Of a stretch of 64,000 nucleotides of DNA, positions 44,337-51,145 are shown piece after piece (the stretch's first letter is position 1; each line of letters begins with the position of its first letter). The translations under genes and the position numbers were made by a program. Source of the stretch: Microbacterium sp. Leaf159 (GTDB lineage Bacteria > Actinomycetota > Actinomycetes > Actinomycetales > Microbacteriaceae); the NCBI RefSeq assembly GCF_001423615.1, contig NZ_LMOU01000001.1, positions 2,744,672 to 2,808,671 of the forward strand, in the 5' to 3' direction. The notes beneath the pieces were generated by a model. That model did no database searches and had not been told where the DNA came from. It was given only the letters and a program-made list of their open reading frames with translations.

Positions 44337-45701
44337 ATGAGAATCACCACACGCACACGGAGGGCGGCGGTCGCCGCCATCGGCGCACTGTCGGTCGGCG
44401 CGATGCTCGCGGCCTGCGGATCCGGTACCCCCGGCGAAGCGGCGGGCGGCGGCGACGAGGAAGGCGTCACGACGATCCAGTTCTGGCACCGCAACTTCAC
44501 GCCGGTGGAGAACGAGTGGTACGAGGGCATCATCAAGAAGTTCAACGAGTCACAGGATGAGATCAAGGTCGTGGGAACCCAGGTCCCGGGCGACGCGTGG
44601 GACCAGAAGATGAAGGCCGCGCAGGCGGCGGGCAAGGCGCCCGACATCTACACGCACCCCGGCAGCATCCAGGACGCGGTCAATGCCGGACAGCTGCACG
44701 AGCTCGACTCGATCGTGCCCGCCGACGCGCTCGCCGAGATCTCGGACGCGGCGAAGCCCGTCTCGGAGGTCGACGGCACGTACTACGCCTACCCGCTGCT
44801 GCTCGAGCCTCAGGCCGTTCTGTTCTGGAACACCGACATGCTCGACAAGGCTGGCGTGGACTCGACCTCAGGGCCGACCACGTGGGACGAACTCCTCGAC
44901 GCGTGCGCCAAGATCCAGCCCACTCTCGCCGACGGGCAGTACTGCATCTCCCCGGCGCAGGACGCGGCGACCTTCGCCTGGTCGACCGTCGGCCAGCAGT
45001 ACAACTTCGCCGGCCACACCGCGCTCGCGGACGACTGGACCAAGGCCGACATCGACGACGCGGGGTACCGCGACATGATGGAGCAGTACAAGACGCTGTG
45101 GGACAAGGGCTACATGCCCAAGCAGCCTCTCGCCGACTACGGCGGAGGCAAGGACTTCGGCGAGCAGAAGGTGGCCTTCAAGGTCTCCGGATCCTGGATG
45201 CTGTCGGAGATCGGCTCGGACTACCCGGATGTGCTCGGTCTGACCGGGATCGGACCCATGGTGAACTCCGCCGAAGCCGACGGTCGTACCGCGACCACGC
45301 TCGGCAACTTCAAATGGGTCGTCGACGCCAAGACCAAGAACGCCGAGGCGGCGGGAGAGTTCCTCTCCTGGGCGATCGCCGGAGATCCGGAGAACCTGGT
45401 GCCGTTCTTCGTCGACACCCAGTTCACCAAGGCGCCGGTGCGCCAGTCGGTGCAGGATGCCGTCGCCGCCGATCCGGCCGCGGCCGACGCGCCCTGGTCG
45501 ACGGTCATCGTCGACGACATCGCGCCGAACGCCATCCCCGAGCCGACCTACCCGTGGGACGTGTCTCTCGCTGTGGGCACGGCCTTCGAGTCGGTGATGA
45601 AGGGGTCCGCGTCGCCCGATGCCGCGATCGAGACGGCGAACAACGCCATCCAGACGGTCATCGACCGCGAGGGGCTCGCCGACAAGGCACCCAGCGAGTA
45701 G
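44337..45701 (+). CDS. Sugar ABC transporter substrate-binding lipoprotein
   Basis: 454 residues. Lipobox LAAC with C27, then a Gly/Ala/Glu linker and an SBP family 1 fold starting TIQFWHRNFTPVENEWYEGI. The YYAYPLLLEPQAVLFWNTDML segment is typical for oligosaccharide-binding proteins of the CUT1 type. Position behind a GH183 gene and a shared operator suggests D-arabino-oligosaccharides. No ATPase gene is in the cluster, so a shared MsmK/MsiK-type ATPase must energise it, as common in actinobacteria. The start is fixed by the signal peptide. A large stem-loop follows. Confidence 0.9.
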   Translation: MRITTRTRRAAVAAIGALSVGAMLAACGSGTPGEAAGGGDEEGVTTIQFWHRNFTPVENEWYEGIIKKFNESQDEIKVVGTQVPGDAWDQKMKAAQAAGKAPDIYTHPGSIQDAVNAGQLHELDSIVPADALAEISDAAKPVSEVDGTYYAYPLLLEPQAVLFWNTDMLDKAGVDSTSGPTTWDELLDACAKIQPTLADGQYCISPAQDAATFAWSTVGQQYNFAGHTALADDWTKADIDDAGYRDMMEQYKTLWDKGYMPKQPLADYGGGKDFGEQKVAFKVSGSWMLSEIGSDYPDVLGLTGIGPMVNSAEADGRTATTLGNFKWVVDAKTKNAEAAGEFLSWAIAGDPENLVPFFVDTQFTKAPVRQSVQDAVAADPAAADAPWSTVIVDDIAPNAIPEPTYPWDVSLAVGTAFESVMKGSASPDAAIETANNAIQTVIDREGLADKAPSE

Positions 45702-45708
45702 AGCGCGA

Positions 45709-45746
45709 ACCGGGGGTGGGCGGCGGTTCGTCCGCTCGCCCCCGGT
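45709..45746 (+). terminator. Stem-loop between sugar-binding-protein and permease genes
   Basis: ACCGGGGG and CCCCCGGT form the outer stem, with an inner GCGG/CCGC pairing. It begins eight bases after the SBP stop and has no U-tract. Confidence 0.65.
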
Positions 45747-45780
45747 CAGCGTCCGCTGACGACAGAAACGGGACCCAACG

Positions 45781-46707
45781 ATGGTCAGTGCAGTCACCGA
45801 GCGCCCGCCCGCTTTGCGGGCGAGGGCGAACAGCCGCCGACACCGCGACACCAAGGTCGCCTACCTCCTCCTTCTCCCGCTCGTCGCCCTGCTCGCGATC
45901 TTCGTGATCTGGCCGGCGATCTACGCGGGATTCCTCTCCTTCCAGAACTGGAGCTTCTACAAGGAGCCTGAATTCGTCGGGCTCCGGAACTTCATCGCGG
46001 TGCTGAACGACCCGCTGTTCTGGGCCTCGGTCGGACGCGGATTCATGTTCGTCCTCATGACGGTGCCCCCGATGCTCCTTCTGGCGTTCCTCTTCGCCAG
46101 CCTCGTCGTCAGCGTCTCGCGACGGTTCGCGGGCATCCTCAAGGTCAGCATCTACATCCCCACGATCATCTCGTCCGTGATCACGTCGATCATCTTCGTG
46201 CTGATGTACGACTACTCCGGCGGACTGCTGAACTGGGTGCTCGGGTCGTTCGGGATCGACCCGGTGGCGTGGATCGGCGACCCGAAATGGGCGCTGCTCG
46301 CGATCGCCATCCCCGCGATCTGGCTCGGGATGGGACTCACGTCGCTGATCATGGTGGCGGCCATGGTCGACATCCCCACCGAGTTCTACGAGGCCGCCGC
46401 GATGGAGGGCGCCAACTGGTGGCAGAAGACGGCGTACATCACGCTGCCGCAGATGAAGAACATCCTGCTCTACCTGCTGATCACCGGGTTCGTCGCGGCC
46501 ATCCAGCAGTTCGAGCTGCCTCTCGTGATGACGGGCGGCGGCCCCTTGGACTCCACCACCCTGCCGAACCTGTTCATCTTCAATCATTTCCGCAACGACA
46601 TCAACGTCGGCTACTCGATCGCCGCGGCGCTGGTGATGTTCGTCGTGCTGGGCTCGGTCTCGGCCATCGTCTTCAAGTTCGTCAACTCCGAGAGGCTGGT
46701 GGACTGA
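45781..46707 (+). CDS. Sugar ABC transporter permease (CUT1, MalF-like)
   Basis: 308 residues, six membrane segments. The EAA loop reads YEAAAMEGANWWQKTAYITLPQ, the contact site for the ATPase. N-terminal basic tail of about 25 residues. It pairs with the next gene, whose start is one base past its stop. Imports an oligosaccharide with the upstream SBP. Confidence 0.92.
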   Translation: MVSAVTERPPALRARANSRRHRDTKVAYLLLLPLVALLAIFVIWPAIYAGFLSFQNWSFYKEPEFVGLRNFIAVLNDPLFWASVGRGFMFVLMTVPPMLLLAFLFASLVVSVSRRFAGILKVSIYIPTIISSVITSIIFVLMYDYSGGLLNWVLGSFGIDPVAWIGDPKWALLAIAIPAIWLGMGLTSLIMVAAMVDIPTEFYEAAAMEGANWWQKTAYITLPQMKNILLYLLITGFVAAIQQFELPLVMTGGGPLDSTTLPNLFIFNHFRNDINVGYSIAAALVMFVVLGSVSAIVFKFVNSERLVD

Positions 46708-46708
46708 G

Positions 46709-47614
46709 ATGGTCGCCGTCATGCCCGTAGACACCACGCGGGCGATCGTGCTCGCCGGCAAGGAGCCGTCGCGCCGCGCTCGCCTTCCGCGCACCCCCGG
46801 CTCGTGGGTGACCGTGATCGGCAAGTTCATCGCCGGTGCGGTCTTCCTCGTCGCTGCGCTCTTCCCGTTGGCCTGGATGGTGATCGCCGGGTTCAAGTCG
46901 AAGACCGAGGTCATCCAGACGCCGTTCCAGTTCTTCCCCGAGGTGTGGAGGTGGGAGAACTACGCGCAGATCCTCGCCGACCCGACGTTCACGCGCACGA
47001 TGCTGTGGACCTTCGGCGGTGCCGTGCTCTTCACCCTGCTCACGCTCACCGTCAACTCGCTCGCGGCCTATGCCTTCGCGCGACTCGACTTCCGCTTCCA
47101 GCGCACGCTCTGGGTGATCGTCATCACCACCATGTTCATCCCCGGGATGACGATCCTGCTCACGAGCTTCATCGTCGTGACGAGGCTGTCGATGCTCGAC
47201 ACCCTCGCCGTGCTCGTACTCCCCGGGGCTGCGAGCGCGGGGACGGTGTTCTTCATCCGCCAGTTCTACCTCAACATCCCTGCGAGCCTCGAAGAGGCCG
47301 CGATGCTCGACGGGTGCGGCCGCTTCGCGATCTTCGTCCGCATCTTCCTGCCGCTCTCCAAGCCGCCGTTCGTCGTGATGGGGATCACGGCGTTCCTCGC
47401 ATACTGGAACTCCTACGTCTGGCCGATCCTCACGATCACCACACCCGAGCGATTCGTCGTGCAGCAGTACCTGGCGACGTTCCGCTCCGAGCGCACCACC
47501 GAGCTGGGCCTGCTCATGGCCGGTTCCGTGCTCGCCGCCGCACCCGTGATGATCCTTTTCCTGATCTTCCAGCGTCAGATCATCGGCAACATCAAGATGG
47601 CGGGTCTCAAGTAG
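46709..47614 (+). CDS. Sugar ABC transporter permease (CUT1, MalG-like)
   Basis: 301 residues, six membrane segments, EAA loop LEEAAMLDGCGRFAIFVRIFLP, and the MalG-type ending RQIIGNIKMAGLK. It forms the second half of the channel. It converges with the Gfo/Idh gene across 14 bases. Confidence 0.92.
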   Translation: MVAVMPVDTTRAIVLAGKEPSRRARLPRTPGSWVTVIGKFIAGAVFLVAALFPLAWMVIAGFKSKTEVIQTPFQFFPEVWRWENYAQILADPTFTRTMLWTFGGAVLFTLLTLTVNSLAAYAFARLDFRFQRTLWVIVITTMFIPGMTILLTSFIVVTRLSMLDTLAVLVLPGAASAGTVFFIRQFYLNIPASLEEAAMLDGCGRFAIFVRIFLPLSKPPFVVMGITAFLAYWNSYVWPILTITTPERFVVQQYLATFRSERTTELGLLMAGSVLAAAPVMILFLIFQRQIIGNIKMAGLK

Positions 47615-47628
47615 GGCGCTGCGCGGGC

Positions 47629-48753
47629 TCAGTACTGCGGGATCATCAGCTCCGCACCACCGCGGAGCGCCGACAGGTGGGCGACGATGCCCGGCGCGGT
47701 GACACCGGCGGCGCGGCGGGCGTCGATCTCCGGCAGGCGCCCGTCCGTCACGGAGGAGACGAACTCGTGGACGAGGTGCGGATGCGAGCCGCCGTGCCAG
47801 GCCTGCAGCTCGACAGCCGGTCGCCCGCCGGGCGGCCGGTAGACGTGCGGCCTCGTGTGTGGGCGAAGAGCCTCGGGCATGGTGCCGTGGCGATCGGGAG
47901 GTGCGAGCTCCGCCCGGGCGACAGGTCGACCGGGGCCGGCCCCGTCTGCGGGTCCCGCGGTGTGGATCACGACAGGGCCGCCCTCAGCCGAGGGCCACTC
48001 CAGCGCGGCTCGCTCGCCGTAGACGTTGAACCCCTCTGTGTAGGAGCGTGCGTTCTCGAAGAACGACACGGTGACCTGAACCACGAGCGGCTCGGGCGCC
48101 GACAGGGTGAAGAGCGCCGATTCGAGCGGGAAGGGATTGCCATTCGCGCCTCGGTGAGAGGCGCGCAGTGTGCCCGAACCCAGGCAGCGCGCGCTGCGGG
48201 CCGTGACGCCGGCGATGCCGAGCAGCGGGGCGACGATGTGCGTCGCGTACTCCATGGGGGCGTAGCCCATCCAGTACGAAGCGAATCCGTCGAGATCCTG
48301 CATGTGCGCCCCGCTGAGATATGTCAGCCGCCCGAGGGCGCCGGTCTCGCGCAGGTGCAGCGCGTGCAGGTACTCCCTTTGATACAGGGCCGTCTCCATC
48401 ATCATGTAGCGACCGGCTGAGGATGATGCGGCATCGATCACGCGAGCGATGTCGTCGAGGGTCGTCGCCATCGGGACGGCACTCGCGCACGAGCGACCCG
48501 ACGCGAGCACCTGCAGGGTCTGCTCGACATGGAACCGCACAGGCGACAGCAGATGCACCGCATCCCAGTCGCCGGCGGCGAGAGCCTCGTCGAGCGACGA
48601 GTAGGCCGCATCCACGCCGAGCTCAGCCGACACCGCCGCCCGGCGCTGCGCGTCGGGCTCGACGAGGCCGACGCGCAGCACCTCGGGATGCAGCGCATAG
48701 AGCGGCACGAAGTCGCGGCCGAATCCGGCCCCGACGACGAGGACGTCGATCAT
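47629..48753 (-). CDS. Gfo/Idh/MocA-family protein lacking the usual EKP lysine
   Basis: 374 residues. N-terminal Rossmann fold begins VLVVGAGFGRDF. The motif that normally reads EKP, providing the catalytic lysine, is here ASAVPMA. The later His/Asp region is present. It may therefore not be a simple alcohol dehydrogenase; relatives of this family include NAD-dependent hydrolases and epimerases. It is coupled by an ATGA overlap to the GH172 gene, so it belongs to the arabinan regulon and may modify a sugar end group or a released monosaccharide. Role unresolved. Confidence 0.8.
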   Translation of the reverse strand: MIDVLVVGAGFGRDFVPLYALHPEVLRVGLVEPDAQRRAAVSAELGVDAAYSSLDEALAAGDWDAVHLLSPVRFHVEQTLQVLASGRSCASAVPMATTLDDIARVIDAASSSAGRYMMMETALYQREYLHALHLRETGALGRLTYLSGAHMQDLDGFASYWMGYAPMEYATHIVAPLLGIAGVTARSARCLGSGTLRASHRGANGNPFPLESALFTLSAPEPLVVQVTVSFFENARSYTEGFNVYGERAALEWPSAEGGPVVIHTAGPADGAGPGRPVARAELAPPDRHGTMPEALRPHTRPHVYRPPGGRPAVELQAWHGGSHPHLVHEFVSSVTDGRLPEIDARRAAGVTAPGIVAHLSALRGGAELMIPQY

Positions 48754-49871
48754 CTCGGAGGAGTGGCCCCGAGGTCAGGCACCGGAGCGGTGCCTAGGTG
48801 GACCTCCAGGTCGTCGGGCGAGGGAGTCCGGGGGCGCCGGGCAGTGGGCCGATCGAGGTAGAACAGAGCGGTCGAGGCGATGTCGTCGCGCAGCGGCAGG
48901 TAGCGCCAACCGCTCCGCCATCCGAGAGCCTGGATGTCGACCTTCGGGATGCCGGTCGCGAAGTGGATCGGGTCGAGCAGATGCCAGCGGTACATGCCGA
49001 AGCGCTGCTGACTCACGTACAGGCCGTCAGGCCTGATGACCTGCGGCATTCCCAGGTACGGGGTCGAGAACGCGGTGTATCCCTCTCCGGGGATGTCGAA
49101 GTTCCAGGCTCCGCCGAAGTAGTCCTCCGTACCGGTACCGCAGATCGTCGGGTGATCGGTGTCGTCGTCGAGATAGAATTTGATCTCGCCCTCGCCCCAC
49201 CAGCCGTTGGAGTTGACGCCCCAGGCGATGTAGGTGCCGACGTACTGGCCCTGGCCCTCGATGCCCTCGAGGATCACGTGCGGTGTCAGATCCTCGAGCG
49301 GGTTCGAGCGCCGCCACTGGGCGTGGAAGTACGCGTCGTTCGAGTAGTCGCCGCCGATCTCGTAGGTCACCTGGAAGTAGATCCGCACGTCCACGACAGA
49401 GGTGTTCTCGATCGTCAGCCGTGCGCCGTCCTTGAAGGGCATCGGCCAGTACGAATTAAAGCCGCCGTGCGGATTCGCCGCGATCGTCTGCGAGTTCACC
49501 TGGGCGAAGACGCCCCACCCGTTGCAGAAGAAGTCGCCGTACGGCACCTCGACGGCCGGCTCTTCGGCTCCGTCCCAGTACGCGCGCAGCAGCAGGGTGC
49601 GCCAGTTGTCGGTGTGCGTGGTGATCCAGATGTGCGTGATCTTGCCCGCGCCTCCGATGTTCGCGAGGTCGAAGGTCTCGCCGGCTTTGACGTCGACGCT
49701 GGGGGAGATCTTCCAGCCGGGGCCGAGGTCTCGTGCGCACGTGGCGCCCGTGCCCTCGGTCGCCCGGCCTCCGCCCCCAGCGGATCCGTCGAAGTTCTCG
49801 GGAGAGATGGAGCGCGTCTGCACGCTTCGCAGCGCTGCGAGGTTTGCGAGATCGGAGGGAGCAGAAGTCAT
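48750..49871 (-). CDS. DUF2961 protein, probable exo-D-arabinofuranosidase (GH172)
   Basis: 373 residues, no signal peptide, so cytoplasmic. DUF2961 (GH172) marks: KITHIWITTHTDNWRTLLLR near residue 78, PYGDFFCNG at 110-118, GWWGEGEIKFYLDDD with E227 and E229, and GTGTEDYFGGAW with E249; two of these glutamates should be the nucleophile and acid/base. GH172 covers difructose anhydride enzymes and exo-alpha-D-arabinofuranosidases. Next to GH183 and GH116 the latter is the likely role. The ATG at 49871 has no ribosome site but a TACATT seven bases upstream: a leaderless start. A TTG at 49880 is less likely. Confidence 0.85.
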   Translation of the reverse strand: MTSAPSDLANLAALRSVQTRSISPENFDGSAGGGGRATEGTGATCARDLGPGWKISPSVDVKAGETFDLANIGGAGKITHIWITTHTDNWRTLLLRAYWDGAEEPAVEVPYGDFFCNGWGVFAQVNSQTIAANPHGGFNSYWPMPFKDGARLTIENTSVVDVRIYFQVTYEIGGDYSNDAYFHAQWRRSNPLEDLTPHVILEGIEGQGQYVGTYIAWGVNSNGWWGEGEIKFYLDDDTDHPTICGTGTEDYFGGAWNFDIPGEGYTAFSTPYLGMPQVIRPDGLYVSQQRFGMYRWHLLDPIHFATGIPKVDIQALGWRSGWRYLPLRDDIASTALFYLDRPTARRPRTPSPDDLEVHLGTAPVPDLGATPPR

Positions 49872-49878
49872 GGCCGCC

Positions 49879-49893
49879 AATGTAATCGATTTC
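49879..49893 (-). promoter_or_regulatory. LacI operator, site 3, overlapping the GH172 -10 box
   Basis: Plus strand GTAATCGATTTC at 49882-49893 matches the 12-bp operator with one mismatch. On the reverse strand it overlaps TACATT (49884-49879), the -10 of the leaderless GH172 transcript. It lies between GH172 and lacI and could also affect lacI, whose own -10 (GATACT, 49926-49931) is 33 bases away. Confidence 0.75.
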
Positions 49894-49975
49894 AGAAGAG
49901 AACGCCATAGACGGGATGCGTGCGCGATACTGTTGCTTCAGATCCGGCGTTGCCGGACGAAGCAGTGAGGTTCGA

Positions 49976-50962
49976 ATGGCCACGATCTACGACGTCGCGG
50001 AGCTGGCGAAGGTCTCTCCCGCCACGGTGTCGCGCGTCTTCAACGGCACGAGCGTCTCTGAAGACAAGGTCGCCGCGGTGCGCGCCGCTGCGGCGACGCT
50101 GAACTTCACGCCGAATCGGACGGCCAGGACGCTCCGTCGCCAGAGCTCCGAGGTCATCGCGCTCGTCATCCCCGACATCGAGAACCCGTACTTCACGGAG
50201 ATGGCCCGCGGCGTCGAGGACGTCGCATCGGAAGCCGGCTACTCGGTCGTCCTGTGCAACTCGGACGCTCAGGTCGAGAAGGAGGCGACGTATCTGCGCA
50301 TCGCGATCGCCGAGCACATGTCGGGCATCATCATCGCGACCGCCGACGAGACGTCGAACCTCGACAGCATCCTCGCGACCGGTCGGCCCGTCGTCGCGGT
50401 GGACCGCAGCACGACCTACGACATCGACGGCGTCGTCATGGCGAACAGGGCGGCGGGCACATCGGCTGCGAAAGACCTGCTCGGCGCCGGATATCGACGC
50501 ATCGCGTACATCGGCGGACCCGAGCACATCGACACGGCGGCCGAGCGAGCCGCCGGTTGGCGGGCGGCGCTCGGTGCGGCACGGCCGGGCCTCGATCTCG
50601 ACGAGCTCGAGCGCTTCGCCACGTTCCGCGTCGACGGCGGGCGCGAGGCGATGGAGGAGCTTCTCGCCCTCCCCGAGCCGCCGGATGCGGTGGTCGCGGG
50701 CAACAACCTCATCGGCGTCGGCGCGATCCAGGTGCTGACGGAGCACGGTCTGACCCCGCCGCAGATCGGTGTCGCCGTGATCGGATCGCTGCCGTTCACC
50801 ACGCTGTCACCGACTGCGGTGACGGTGGTGCGACTGCCCGCCCGGCACATGGGGGTGACCGCGGCGCGGATGCTGCTGGAACGCATCGGGGGCGATGCTC
50901 AGCCCTCGCGCACGGTGGTCCTGCGCAACGAGATCCAACCGGCGAGCATCGTCAGGGTCTGA
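49976..50962 (+). CDS. LacI-family repressor, probable arabinan regulon regulator
   Basis: 328 residues. The DNA-binding start MATIYDVAELAKVSPATVSR is a standard LacI helix-turn-helix plus hinge helix (NRTARTLRRQSS), followed by a periplasmic-binding-protein-like sensor domain (VIALVIPDIENPYFTEMARG). GTGAGG lies before the ATG; in-frame codons upstream lack a start with signal. It is divergent from GH172 and next to GH116; four palindromes of LacI type with central CG occur only at promoters of this cluster. A sugar or oligosaccharide from arabinan is the likely inducer. Confidence 0.9.
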   Translation: MATIYDVAELAKVSPATVSRVFNGTSVSEDKVAAVRAAAATLNFTPNRTARTLRRQSSEVIALVIPDIENPYFTEMARGVEDVASEAGYSVVLCNSDAQVEKEATYLRIAIAEHMSGIIIATADETSNLDSILATGRPVVAVDRSTTYDIDGVVMANRAAGTSAAKDLLGAGYRRIAYIGGPEHIDTAAERAAGWRAALGAARPGLDLDELERFATFRVDGGREAMEELLALPEPPDAVVAGNNLIGVGAIQVLTEHGLTPPQIGVAVIGSLPFTTLSPTAVTVVRLPARHMGVTAARMLLERIGGDAQPSRTVVLRNEIQPASIVRV

Positions 50963-51012
50963 CGGGATTCCGCGACTCGACGGGGTCGTGCGGGAATCGT
51001 CGCGTCATCTTC

Positions 51013-51042
51013 TTGCGCGCTGAAATCGATTTCGCGTACAGT
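51013..51042 (+). promoter_or_regulatory. Promoter with LacI operator, site 4 (GH116/isomerase operon)
   Basis: TTGCGC at 51013, TACAGT at 51037, spacer 18 bp; GAAATCGATTTC at 51022-51033 in the spacer. The flanks (TTGCGC ... TCGCxTAC) match site 2. Confidence 0.88.
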
Positions 51043-51088
51043 TGCGGGAGATTTCAGAATCATGGGCATCGGTTTCAAGGAGGACGCC

Positions 51089-51145
51089 ATGCGCTGCACC
51101 TTCGGGGCGGACATCGCGACGACGCGGGCGGGAGCATCGGCATGA
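51089..51145 (+). CDS. Putative 18-residue upstream peptide coupled to GH116
   Basis: ATG at 51089 after a near-perfect AAGGAGG, encoding MRCTFGADIATTRAGASA, with its TGA overlapping the GH116 ATG (ATGA). The strongest ribosome site of the transcript thus drives this short frame, and GH116 would be translated by re-initiation. It could be a leader that sets translation of the operon, or GH116 may use its own weaker GGGAG. Confidence 0.5.
   Translation: MRCTFGADIATTRAGASA

Noticed and set aside
47629..48753. GH109-type glycosidase
   Set aside because: The protein belongs to the same superfamily, but I see no specific GH109 signature; left as Gfo/Idh family.
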